Source: Gonapodya prolifera JEL478
Lineage: Eukaryota; Monoblepharomycota; Monoblepharidomycetes; Monoblepharidales; Gonapodyaceae
Assembly: GCA_001574975.1 (NCBI GenBank)
Contig: KQ965745.1
Location: 124,001-188,000 of the forward strand
Length of the DNA stretch: 64,000 nt
Direction: 5' to 3'
Below the pieces are notes generated by a model. The model saw nothing but the letters and a program-made list of their open reading frames with translations. It was not told where the DNA came from and did not search any database. Positions 11,979 to 23,497 of the stretch are shown here, piece after piece. The first letter of the stretch is position 1; every line of letters begins with the position of its first letter. The position numbers and the translations under genes were made by a program.

Positions 11979-12162
11979 GAGTGCAGCTGAAAGCGACAGA
12001 CGATGCGGTGCTGCGTTGCGTTGCAAGGGGGAATCGATGATCGGGATGCGACATCTGCGGCCATGCGATCGAGTGAACAATCCATTCCGCATCCAACACA
12101 GCCAACACACCCGGCACTCGCAGCGCCACAGCATCACGCCATCTTCTGTCGCAGCGCAGTCC
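11979..12162. promoter_or_regulatory. Shared 184-bp promoter region between the two receptor genes
   Basis: The start codons of the beta-like (-) and alpha-like (+) receptor genes face away from each other across 184 bp. No TATA box is evident. The closeness suggests coordinated transcription, which is inference from layout only. Confidence 0.45.
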
Positions 12163-14905
12163 ATGCGGGTCTCATCACGAGGGGCTGTCGGTGAGCCACT
12201 GCTGCCATCGTTGTCGTCGCACTCTCGCACCCACACGCAAACCGCGCGCTGTGAAAGGTGTTGCGGGCGCACTCTTCCTCCTCCTTTGCGCTTCACTCGC
12301 CGAGGCGGCGGCAAACGATCCAGTCGACGTATACTCGGCAGATGGAAATGCGGGTTCCAGAACATGCACGGGGTTCGGAGTCGGTGATCGCACGTGGCCG
12401 GGTGGCATGTTTGGATATTCCGTCGCGCTGACAAATGGGCTTCAAAATACGACTTACCTGGTGGGTGCAAATGGGCTTCGTGCTTTGGAGGTGGAGTTTC
12501 GAGGTCGCTCGAACACGTTCCCCAACAGGCCGTCGGAAAACCATGGGATAGCACCGTGAGTTGGGAGTTGGGAACTAAGCCTGCTGAAACACAACCGAGC
12601 TCATTCCCTCATCGTGTGTCGTCGGCGCGCTTCGTAGGTGCACATCTACTCCACACCAACTCCTGCCCGCACAAACGCCAGCACCGTATTTTTCGCGTGG
12701 TGTCCCAACGTCCCGAGTGCCGCCACGGGCCAACTCGCCGCGGTGACGTGTCTCGCCAACGCCACAACGCCCGATGCCGTCGCCGGGCTCACCCCTTCCA
12801 CCTACTACACCAACTGCACCGTTCCTTACACCACCACCGCGATCCCAATCTGCGTGCCCGTGGACACCGTCGCGTCCCAAACCACCTCGCTGCCCTCCAA
12901 CGTCACCTGGTCTCCGTTCGCATCACTGGCGGACCCGCTCGTGGCAAGCACGGTGTGGTCCTCGCGATTGTGGAACAACTCCTTCTCCTCGTTCGAGTGG
13001 TCCCTCTTTGGAATGTCCCTTGCGTGGTCCACGGACTCGTCGCTGCTCGCGGTGGGGATACCGGGTCGGGGTTACCAGGCGGACTCCTCGTCGTTCAAGT
13101 TCACGGTCGGGTCGGTCAAGCTGTACCGAGTGGGCTCGGGCACCGTCACGAACCTGACAAGCAACGAACTCGATATCACGGACGCTGGTATCATCCAGAG
13201 GGTGTGTGTCTCCGTTTTTTTTTCATCGGGAGTTTTCCATGTCCTTTCAACCTCTAACAACTCAACCCTTCGCCCTTCAGCCCTGGGACAAATTCGGCTC
13301 CAAAGTCCTCTTCTCCACCGACGCAAACTCGACATTCCTGTTCGTCGCCGTCAACGGCGGCACAGACGGGTACCAATGCAACACTAATAACGTCCAGCTG
13401 TGCGACCAAGCTTGGAACTCGAACCGCGTCCCTTCGGACGTCGTGCGGTCGGGAGTCTACGTGTTTCAACGAAACTCCACTGCGCCGAAGGGGTTCTCGT
13501 TCAAGCAAATCCTCGCGCTCGCGTCCCCCGTGTCGCTGGGCACATTGGGAGTCGATTTCACCGTGCTCGGGTCCGACCTGCCAAGCTTAACGGTTGCAAT
13601 GCGCGACTACGTGGTGACTGACCCAACGTGGATGTCTCCCGCAGGAGTCGTGAAAGTCTTTCGGTACAACACAACCACTGGCCAATTCGCGCTGTACAAT
13701 TCGTCCGACTCCATCGCGGCCGCCAACCTGTCCTCCACAGCCACGTACAAGCAAGAAGATTACTTTGGGAAGGGGCTGGCTATGGCGCGAGATCCCTCCA
13801 CCGGACGCGTCACCTTGAACATCGCCGCCCCGCGGGAATCCCTTCGCGTGTACTCACTGTATCGCGCCCCCGGAGACGCTACCTGGAACACCACGGTCCC
13901 CGTCCGCAAACACTACCAGCGCGATCACAGCTTTTTCGGCGCGAACCTGGCCATGACGCCCGACTCGCGGTTTCTCGTCGTAACCGACCCCGTCAATGAC
14001 GCCAGCGGATCGGGCGAGGCGCATATTTACTACAAGGGCGTGAAACCGACCGTGGGCGACGAGATGCTGGCTGGGTCGTTTGGGAATGTGTCGAGCGGGA
14101 CGGCCTCCAGCGCCTACGGGTTCTCGTTCACGCGGATTGGAGCACTAAGGAAGAGCGCGTCGACGCCGCCAAGCGCTTCGTACAGACCAGATCACTTTGG
14201 GATTGGGTTGAGCGTGAATTGGTGGTCCATTGTGGTGGGAGCTCCCGTGGAGGTACGGTGTCGCGGCGGTTTGTGATGGTGCTTGGTTTGACGTGACGTT
14301 GGCTCAAAGGAGTGTGTTTATACGTACACGGTGCCACAAACATGTGAGTGCACGCTATCCAACCTTTTCCAACGGCTAAAAATTGACCTCTCAATTATAC
14401 GCTCTTTGAAGACATCAACCCGCCCGCTGCGCCATACATTCCACCCGCTGATACCACAATATCCAACACCACGTTGAACATCACCATCCCCATCATTCAA
14501 AACAACAACACCTTCCCCAACGTGACCAACACAACGACGGTGGATCCAAACAAACCGGTGTACACGACAAACAACGCCCTTGTGTATGGTATTATTGCAG
14601 GTATTGCAGGCATTGTTTTGATTGGTGAGTTGGTTCCTGGTGTCGTCATGCGAAACGGGTTTGCCTTCCAACGGGCTCATGTCGTTGCAGTTCCCACACT
14701 TCTCTACGTTCTCATCTCTTCGCACAAGAAACGAGTACTGGAGCGATTAAAGAAAGAAAACCCCATGAATGAAACCCCGCCCCATCCGAGCGGGGGAGCA
14801 AGTGCGACTAATCTCCTCAATCAGGGCTATTCATCAAATCCAAGTGGTGGTAGTGGTCCAAATGCGTGGGGAGAAGAAGTCGGACCGTCATCGTATCTGC
14901 ATTAG
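12163..14905 (+). CDS. Integrin-alpha-like single-pass protein with seven FG-GAP-type repeats
   Basis: Seven exons (12163-12190, 12258-12490, 12638-13201, 13281-14252, 14310-14343, 14412-14624, 14691-14905) join in frame to 752 aa. The signal peptide starts MRVSSRGAVGVAGALFLLLC; its ATG is in a 28-bp first exon. Seven FG-GAP-type units can be picked out: MFGYSVAL (about residue 61), LFGMSLAWS (211), KFGSKVLFS (280), LGVDFTVLG (365), YFGKGLAMA (437), FFGANLAMT (494) and HFGIGLSV...VVGAP (581). Seven is the number of blades in the integrin alpha head. Many N-glycosylation sequons follow, then a Gly-rich helix with GIIAGIAGIVLIG (about 664-690) and a basic tail starting HKKRVLERLKK. The canonical GFFKR motif is absent. 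Proposed role: cell-surface adhesion receptor, perhaps pairing with the divergent neighbour. It could instead be another FG-GAP surface protein. Confidence 0.8.
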
Positions 14906-15030
14906 CTACAATTGTAATATATTATAATACTAGTGATTCATTTTATACATGATGTTGACTGGATATTCAAATCATTTTTCTCCTTCAAACGCGTTGGATG
15001 AGTCAAGTATGAAATCGTGACTAGGTCGTT

Positions 15031-17040
15031 TTACTTACTGAACATTTTGTTGACTGCGGATTATTAGCACAGAGGATGAAACGGATTAATGATTTGGCAA
15101 ATCGACCGACCACATTCGCCACTCACATTCTCGTCCGATAAGCATTCGCCTAATCTCGCTTGTGCCCGCACCAATCTCATAAAGCTTGGCATCGCGGAGG
15201 AGGCGACCTGTGGGATAATCATTGATGTAACCATTCCCGCCGAGGCACTGAATGGCGTCTGTGATTTTCGAACAAAAATGAGCGGGGCGTCAGAAATCGT
15301 CTTACATATGCGGGCATGCTCAAAAGAATTGAACTGACCAAGTGCGCATTCCGTCGCCCGTTCCGCAGTGTAGAGAATCACACCGGCGCAATCTTTGTTT
15401 GAAGCATGACCCGCATCTGCGGCACGCCCAACGGCGTAAGTGTAGGCTCTTGAGGCACCGAGCTTTGTGTACATGTCGGCAAGTTTCCCCTGGACGAACT
15501 ACAAGGAGTAAATGAAATTTGATGCGATGAGTGGGTCATTCAACGCGAAGGAAAAGACGACGTACAGACCTGGAATTCTCCGATACGTTGCCCAAATTGC
15601 TTACGGTCATGAACATACGGGACTACGACATCCAAGCTCGCCTGCATCAAGCTGACGACAAGCAATCACCATGAGCAGCGTTCGAAACAACTTGTGGCAA
15701 GCGTGCTCACCCCAAGGGCCCTCCAGCAAGGACCAGTCTTTCCAAATCAAGCCCACTCATCAAAACGTATACGCCTTTCCCAGGTTGGCCCAACACGTTT
15801 TCAACGGGGATCTCCACATTGTCGAAAACGAGTTCGCAGGTGTTGGAGCCACGCATTCCAAGTTTGTCAAGCTTCTGCGCTGTTGTGAAACCTTTCATTC
15901 CCTGGACGGTAGAGTAAGCGAGGCAATTGCGTGCTCGCTGAGTGAGAAAAACACACCTTCTCGAGCAGAAATGCTGTGATTCCATGCGGTCCTTTGGAGA
16001 TATCAGTCTTCGCATACACTATGAGGACATCCTAACGGGGCAACGCCGCTTAGACTCCCACAGCCATGCTGCGACACCACTTTGTCGGACTTACAGCGTC
16101 TGGGCCATTTGTGATCCACATCTTGTTTCCGTTCAATACATAATGGTCCCCTAAAAGAAGCACCATATAAATCTTGTTGACAGTGCAGCTTCACAGCAGG
16201 GAAGCATGTCTCATACCTTTGAAATCCGCTCGTGTCTTCATTGACACCACGTCACTGCCGCTTCCAGGCTCCGACATCGCCAAGGCTCCAACAAGGTCAC
16301 CCGAGATGAGACCCGGTAAATATTTCTGTTTCTGGATTTCGTTGCCGTTGCGCACAAGCTGGTTTACACACAGGTTCGAGTGAGCCCCGTATGAAAGGGC
16401 AACGGAACCGGAAGCGCGAGAGATTTCTTCCATGATGACAACATGAGCAAGATAGCCCATCTGCGTCCCACCGTATTGCTCTTGGTGTGGAAGCGGTCAG
16501 CTGAAACCGATGCGTCAAAGCATCGCCCACTAACCTGGTGCGGTAATTCCCAAGAAGCCCATGTTTCCCATTTTCTTCCACATTTCCATGGGGAATTGGT
16601 TAGTCCTGTCTACTTCCGCAGCGATCGGAGCCAGTTCCCGCTGTGCCCAGTCGTGCGCAACTTGGCGCATCTTTTCAAAGGATGGGCGAGCTTCGTTGGT
16701 GACTTCCCACCATCATAACCTCAAGACATGATTCTCACTTCTTCCACTGCAGGAGGAAGTCCAGCGCTATGGTAAAGGGCATGTTCAGGGAGAATATTCA
16801 GTCAAGAGCGATTGCGATTCTCACATGTGAACGTTGTACGTGTCGTTCGCTATGAACCTCTTGGCCGTGGGCTTGTACGAGAAAAGCATTCGAAATCAAG
16901 GTCGTGGTTCCCCGTGTAGAGCATGAAAGGATGGGCAACGCCGCTTTTGAAGGAGTGACCAGCGTTCATCTCACCGCACGCGTGAAAGCTCCCAATGAGC
17001 GCCGAGCATGAGAGAAGGACGCAATGGATCCTCTGAACAT
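15031..17040 (-). CDS. IVD: Isovaleryl-CoA dehydrogenase, mitochondrial
   Basis: This flavoprotein acyl-CoA dehydrogenase oxidises isovaleryl-CoA in leucine breakdown in the mitochondrial matrix. The gene has several small exons. The start [15 protein letters not shown] is a basic, Ser-rich targeting peptide; the end (LIGREF, then NKMFSK) is completed by a short last exon. Diagnostic blocks: [75 protein letters not shown] and [13 protein letters not shown]. The Glu in DLERLVL matches the catalytic base of isovaleryl-CoA dehydrogenases. The usual C-terminal acyl-CoA dehydrogenase Glu is replaced (IGAGTSE), as expected for this subfamily. I see no defect; exon ends inside 15.3-15.7 and 16.0-16.2 kb were not all fixed. 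Confidence 0.9.
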
Positions 17041-17272
17041 GTTAAGCGGGAAAAAGCTGAGCGAAGTCCTGGGAATCGGTGGAGGACAAGAAATCTTCGG
17101 CAGGGAGCTGCCCGATGCAAAGGTTGCAACCCTTCGGCACCACCCCGAGCGGAAGAAATGGATCACATTCACAGTGCAAAAAGCGATAAATATAAATCAT
17201 GCAAAGGTGTGCAAACGTCCGTATTTTGTCGTACATGAGTCTAAATGTAGTCCTTCGCCCTTGCAATGGAAA

Positions 17273-19841
17273 TCATCGGGCATGAAATTCTTCAATGTGC
17301 TTTTCCTTCTCGGTCTTGTACCGCTCAATTCCAAGATCATCTACAGTTGAATCCAGCAAGCCGGCCATCTTCAACAGCTCTCGGTCAATGCCACCACCAG
17401 CTTTTCGGACATTGACCTGTGCACACACCATGTAACTCACCCTCAATCCAAGATGCAAAGTCTCACTTACCTCTGCACGTTTCATCGCAGTTGTCTTTTC
17501 AAAAGCAAGATCTTTCCGCTGCTTCTCCCACGCTGTCCAGCCACCCAAACCGTATGAGCTCACTTCGATTACGTCTATGTTGATGAACCAGCCTTCCTTA
17601 TTCCGCGGAGCAGGAAGCTTGGTGAAGGTAGAATGAGTCAATGAATCAGATGTAAAGGTCGCGGAAGCAAAGTTGGGATTGATTGTGAGAAGGAATGAAT
17701 CGGTCGTCGTTTGTGAAGGAGTGAGTGGTCGTGAAATCCCACCGTTCCCAGCCGGTGTCGTAGACTTGCTTCCGGGAGACTGGGGAGCTCGTGGACCGAC
17801 GCAAATACCAAAATCTTTATGGATCAAAGCCATCTTGAGATTTGGGGAAGTGTCACCCTTCTCCTTTTCAGCTTTGGCAGGTCTGAGAACGTTCCACACT
17901 CCTCCAATCTCGATTCCAATCCTGACGCCGTTGTTGCCAAATGCCCCCTTCTCTTTCCACGCTTCGTCTAATACAAGACCGAGGCGCACAGTATCCCCAA
18001 CAACTCCAGTCTCGAGACCAGCAAACACCTTTGCTTGCGGTGGAAGCACCTTTCCACCAATCCACAGGATTGTGGAAGCGTTATAACGTCCAACGTGCGA
18101 GAGGAACCTGTTGAGCGACGAGCCATGTGACGGGGAATGGTAAAGGTGATGTAGAAATGGTGTTGCGGGAAGAAAGCTGGGAATAGAGAGTGCAAGGACC
18201 CCGACTTGCGACGAAGGCAAAAGGGTGGCAGAAGATATGGACGACTGATCTTCAAATGTCACAATGGACGAAGGGACGATGAATGGCGCTACTGTAACTT
18301 CCACCGTCTCATTTGGAGTTGGAGGCAATAGAAGTTTCCAAGGCGGTCTACGCAGAGCACCTCCTTCCTCATTGGGCAAAAGCATCGAGGCATCCGTCGC
18401 GCCATTCAGCAGGTCGCCTTTGAAAAACCGGGTGTAGATGATGGCGCGCAAAACAGTCAGGAAGTTACTGGCATACGAGTTCACCCAATTGGCGAATATT
18501 GCAAAGGAAACACCTGGCTCTGAGGTCCCCAATAGTCCCGGTGCAAGTGTGGACTCTTGGGTCATTGTAAACTCTGGGATAACGAAGCCTGAAGTATCAC
18601 CACCGAGATTGTTGTTGATGGCACGTAATAGTGGCTTGATGGGCTCAACATCAAAGGAAAACAGATCCATTGACGGGAACGATCCGATTCGCAAAAGTTT
18701 GCTCGTGCTTTTTAACGTTCCTTGTCCTTCTACCGTAGGTCCTGCATTGGCCTCCAGAGGTTCGAGACCGAGCAATTTCCTCACCATCGGGTCTTCTGTC
18801 ACGGATTTTGCAGCTTCTAGCTGCTGGCTTGCGGCTGTTACTTTTTGGCCGCGTGCGTCCTCCATTTTTCGGCGTGCATCGTCCTCCTCACTTGCTCGCT
18901 GTACATAGTACGTCGAACACCAAGCTAGTGTGGAAACTAGCGCGATAAATCCATAAAGTGGGATCGTTCGATGCTTCACCCGTGGGTCAGAATTTCTCCA
19001 AGGTGGTGAAAACAGCATGTCGAGCTCGGACACAACAGCTTTCGGAACGACGTCCTTATCAGAGGCTCCAAGTGACCCTCCCGGATCACCGAGCTTCAAT
19101 TTTACCGGAGAAGCTTTGACGCCGTTTACCGGTGTCTGTATCGTTGCTTCAAACGACCTGAGAAGGTCGTCCAGGTCATCCGATTTGGCGGACGATTCTA
19201 CGAGGGCGGGAGGAGCAGTGGCGTCGTGCTCCAGAGTCATCGACATCCAAAAAGCGCGAAACCAATTCTTCGAGGAGGGTGGTATCACATGATCCATCTT
19301 ATCGGAGAAGAACAAGACTCCCTGAAGGAACTGGTGAAAGGTGAGACCATGGGTGCTAATCGCTGACGTCTCGTAAAGGCACAAAGCCTTGAAAAAGTGA
19401 TAAACGAATGACCCGAAATTGATCATGGTGAGTCGATCTTCCCGCATCACACTGACAGATGGGTAGTTGAGATATTCCTGATAGAAGTTAGTCGAGTATT
19501 AATAAGAAATTGATCATATTGCCTCTCACAATCAATGCGGCTTCTGATACGGTGTCCTCCTCATCAGAGCCCGTGCTCCCCGTTCCCGATCCACCATTCT
19601 TTATACGACGATTCCTGATTCGCGCGCTTAGCTTCACGAGCCCGCGGAAGGTATCTTTGATTGAATATAGTTCAAGAGGGGAAACCAGAGTTTCTAGTTG
19701 AGCTGCATCGCGTATCGGTCGAAGTGTGGTGGGTTCCCCTGGAGAGCTCCGATTCGAGCTGGTCGATGGTGGCCGGGATCCCGAAGAGCGAGAGCGAACT
19801 CGATCGGCAGGGCTCGCCAGCTTGCTCTTCTCGTTTCCCAT
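17273..19841 (-). CDS. RTC5: TLDc-domain protein, RTC5-like, N-myristoylation signal
   Basis: Three exons (19841-19530, 19477-17471, 17416-17273) join in frame to 820 aa. The start MGNEKSKLASP fits an N-myristoylation signal. A central TLDc-like segment reads LYHSPSHGSSLNRFLSHVGR followed by YNASTILWI, matching the conserved 'HG.SLNRLL.H...Y..PTLL' block. Upstream, GVLFFSDKMDHVIPPSSKNW and the overall length match the fungal RTC5 (restriction of telomere capping 5) family. TLDc proteins act on the vacuolar V-ATPase and in oxidative-stress responses; the precise role here is inferred. The second intron (54 bp) is in frame, so a purely ORF-based model would read through it. A hydrophobic stretch, TIPLYGFIALVSTLAWCSTY, looks like a membrane helix, which is not usual for the family. 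Confidence 0.7.
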
Positions 19842-21544
19842 CGCAAATGGCCGGGGTTGAGACCCTAAAGTTACCGAAGCGAGCTACCACACTACTACTA
19901 TCATGCTTGCTATGTTCGCCAGTCTCTAACGTGACACAAAAACGGCATTAATGACACATAATAGTACAAAACTCCTGACGATACTTTTATGTTCAGATTT
20001 CTGTCCCTGCACCTGAAGCCCTCGCCCTGAAGCCCAGTGCAGCGATAAGCAAACCGAGGATCAAGAAGGGCATGCCACTGACTTGCCACTGGCATCCTCA
20101 GTCTCAGTGTAACTCATTTCCCTGACCGTGGCGGATAAATAAGATGTTGCGTGCAACCACAGGTCTCGCCACCACTGCAAGGAACCCCTTTCACCTTCCG
20201 CGGCTGCTCGCACCATCTCACGAACTGGTATCCGCGACCGCAAGAGCATAGGACTCACATTTCCTCCGCCGAATCCCGTTTTCAACTTCGAATCAAGTCA
20301 GTGATTGCACTCAAAGCCTTCCAACTCAATTTGAACTGCAAATCTTTCCATCTCCATTGACGATCTGGGATGCACTCTCTTTATGAAGTTTTTAGTCCTC
20401 TATCTTGAGATGTCTTTCACCGTCGCGGGAGGAGGGGGGTCTGGTGACAGACCAACGCCCAGAATCAACAGCGCAATGCTAGCTCAGCACAGGAACAGTA
20501 CCGTCAAACTCGTGGGAAGACTGGTATCGGTGAATGTCTGCCGCTTGCTGTCCCCACTCTTTTCATCAAAGAAGCTCACCCTGAAACCTCTCCTACTGTC
20601 TTCGTTGGTGGAAGACTGGTACCTCGGCGCTCACGCTTGAGGCTTCCGATCACGGACAAGTTACCATCGCTACGTTGAGCCAGGTTGGTCTTGAATGGAA
20701 ATGAATTGGTCTCGTGCTGCCCCGCTCGGTTTCTCTGACCAGGTCCGATTGTGTCCACAATCTTAGGGCCATGGATATACTACATTCGTCGAGATTACAG
20801 GTCAAGTGTCCGCGGATGCCCGGAGTGTACGAGAGATGCAAGTGTACAATCTTGGGGAAAACTTCGGTAAGTGATTGGTGAACAATGTGGGAAGGACTCG
20901 AAAGAAAATGAATGGGAGAGCTGATGGCTCATAGGCCTGATAGGCTGCTTTCTGATCAAGTGGGCACTTTTTAACTCTATGAACACTGCAGATCTCGATG
21001 GGTACGACCATATGGTCCAACTTACCCGAAAGTTTCCCGAACTCTTTGGATAGGCGATACGTAGAAGGGACTGGGACGAGAGGAACGAATCAACCATGCA
21101 TAAATGAACCATGAGTGTAACATAGCTTTGCCACCACAATACTCAATTCGTGAGCACTTTGTCACTGCGTGGCCGCATGTCCCTTGACGCATCACGTTCA
21201 CATAAACTGAGATAAGACTGCCGTCGGATGAAATCGCAATCGAGATATGCAATATTGTCGGCCCGCGAGGCACCAGTCATCGGGATCAAATCACCGTGAA
21301 ACCGGACCCCTTCCCCGTACCTCTTTCTTATCGGATCCGCGTAGCCAGAGATCGTCAAGATGCCGCTCAATTTCCCCATTCCCAATACATGGTAGGCTGA
21401 TCCTTCGACGCCATGGTGTGGATTGCTCAGTAACGTCCGAAAAAGGACGCCAGAATTCTTGCAGTCAGTCATTCTTGCACGAAACGCCTTAGGTTCGTTT
21501 CCAAACCGCGATCGCGCGCGCATTGGGATGACGTTTGCTTGCAG
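19842..21544. other. 1.7-kb intergenic region, no gene supported
   Basis: It separates the start of the RTC5-like gene (-) from the visible part of the hydrolase gene (+). Open frames are short and show no family resemblance; a minus-strand frame at 21143-21559 is the longest (138 codons). The region must hold both promoters and probably the missing first exon of the hydrolase. Confidence 0.4.
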
Positions 21545-22945
21545 ATGTCTATGACGCACTGCAGGCTCGCAACAACGTCTTGGCAGCGCCCGTGCAGCCA
21601 GTCCCAGAAAACGTCGTGATTAAAGCCGTTGAAGTACCCCGAATCCCAGCTCCACGGCTAGAGGAAACAGTGTCAGGAACGATATCTGCAGAATGGCATG
21701 AACTCGGGGATGTCAAAGAGGATGCTCCCTTCGTCATTTACTTCCACGGGGGTGGTTATGTTGGCGGGTATGTCGCGGGACACAGGCGACAAACGTTTCC
21801 CCTCGCCCTTCGCGGTGTTCGCGTTCTTTCAGTGGATTACCGGTACAGTCTCATTTTCATGTTTTCATTCGCTTCCATCCATATGCCTTGACTGAAAATG
21901 ACAGATTGGCGCCGGAAGACCCCTACCCTGCCGCAATCACAGACGCATACTCTGTTTGGAAATGGGTCCTCTCCATTGGACATCTTCCAAAGAACGTCGT
22001 TATTTCTGGTTCGTGCTTCACAGCTTTGGTGGTATCACGGACCTTTGTCAACATTTATACTCACATAAAAACAGGAGATTCAGCCGGTGGAGGCTTGACT
22101 TATGCAGTTTCGCTTTATCTCCGAGACTTGGGGGAGCAACTTCCGGCCGGTCTCGCCTGCATTACACCATACGTGGATTTATCCCTTCAATCCCCTACTC
22201 ACAATCTTCTGGACGAATTTCAGCTTTGCATCCTCACCAAGCAAGCACTGGAACACTCGACAAAGCGCGGGTACGGAAGGGTTGCCCACGAACAACTGAA
22301 AAGTGAACCGTACTACTCCCCACTCTTTGGATCTGTAACAAATAAGAAACTTCCACCACAACTGGTAAGATGTGCAACTGCTCTAGTGATCGAATAAAGA
22401 CTCATCATAGTCGCAGATTGTGACCGGAACATTTGACCTGTTTTACGCCGACTGCATGGCTATGGCTTTGCGGAGATCTCACGGGGGCGAAACAGTTCGG
22501 CTTGAAATATAGTAAGTTTGCGCTTCTGTTATACTGGACTGACTCGGACAAACTGATTCCTCTCCAATGGCACCAGCGAAAATCGCAACCACGACTTCCA
22601 ACTCCGTGATAACAGCCCACTCGGGTCTCTCTGTCACGACAGGATAGTTGCGTTTATCAACCAGGCGTGCTCATCTCTAGCGTCAATCAACGTGAGCATG
22701 GTTTGATTTCCATGCCACTAAAATTGCCAGAAATCTCAAGTGACGTTTCAAACCCCCAATAGACACAGGAGCTTTTTGCTCGCGACACAGAATCCCCAAC
22801 AATTTCCGAACTCGGGCGTAAGGATGTCGTCTCGCGGCTTAGCGAGCTCATCAACAGATGGAAAGCTGACTCAAGATATGAGGGTGTGGCTGCAATTGAT
22901 GGTGCACCGTTAGAATACGAGAAAATTGTAACGAGTGAGGTGTAA
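21545..22945 (+). CDS. Alpha/beta hydrolase, hormone-sensitive-lipase (GDXG) family; first exon not resolved
   Basis: A serine esterase/lipase-type hydrolase. The oxyanion motif HGGGY appears in FVIYFHGGGYVGGYVAGHRR. The nucleophile motif is GDSAGGG, split by an intron (ISG/DSAGGG). The acid is in VTGTFDLFYADCMAMA. The His is in EIYENRNHDFQL, again across an intron. LAPEDPYPAAITDAY is the family's conserved 'APE..FPA...D' block. About five introns were placed from phase-matched GT/AG sites; the CDS ends VTSEV-stop at 22945. The first visible exon begins after an acceptor at 21543-21544 and needs one coding base from upstream, so the true start lies further left. Substrate unknown (lipid or xenobiotic ester). 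Confidence 0.75.
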
Positions 22946-23120
22946 AATGGAAGCTTATAAGGTCGAATGTGCGTGTTGTAAAACGATTTTACGTCGCGAA
23001 AGATGTGGAACGGGGTTGAGGTCCTGCACAAATTGAGTCGCAGGCTGCGACGTGATCTGGACTGCTTTTAAAGTAAGAAGGAATGTGTGCCTACTTGAAG
23101 ATTTTCTGAAAGTGGACGAG

Positions 23121-23497
23121 GTCAAAAGAAAAAGTTGAGAGAAACCACAACTCTTCACAACGGGAGCGGACGAAAAACATGGAGGTGCGGGGGATCGAAC
23201 CCCGTGCCTCGTGCATGCTAAGCACGCGCTCTACCATTTGAGCTACACCCCCTTCTTGTTGTTGGAATTATTGGCCACCAATGCCTACAAGTTCAGTACA
23301 GTACAATTTAATGTGGTGTGATGGGCGGGCTGGCCCCAAACACGTGCACGACGTGAAACACAGCACCTGCTGGATACAGACGGCATGTTCCGCGAAAGAA
23401 TGTAGACAGGGTGACTCCAGACCTCCACAAATGCTTGTGGTTTTTGCCATTGATTAATGACGATCGGACACCATGAAGTGCTCAGAGTACGACTGTG
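23121..23497 (-). repeat. Left inverted-repeat arm
   Basis: Reverse-complement match to 26650-27013, including the tRNA-Ala gene, about 60 bp beyond its 3' end and about 245 bp inside it (shared blocks GTGTCCGATCGTCATTAATC and CGCGGAACATGCC). Similarity stops near 23121 on the outside. Confidence 0.8.
23180..23252 (-). tRNA. trnA-AGC: tRNA-Ala (anticodon AGC), copy 1
   Basis: 73 nt, no intron. The 7-bp acceptor stem (GGGGGTG with CACCTCC), D-arm GCTC/GAGC, anticodon arm CGTGC-TTAGCAT-GCACG and T-arm CGGGG-TTCGATC-CCCCG all pair. Box A and box B promoters look intact. The gene lies in the left inverted-repeat arm of the 23.1-27.0 kb element. Confidence 0.93.

Noticed and set aside
12191-12559. 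Start of the alpha-like gene at the GTG at 12191
   Set aside because: Position 12191 is the GT of a GTGAGC donor; an upstream ATG in a 28-bp exon joins in phase and completes a normal signal peptide.
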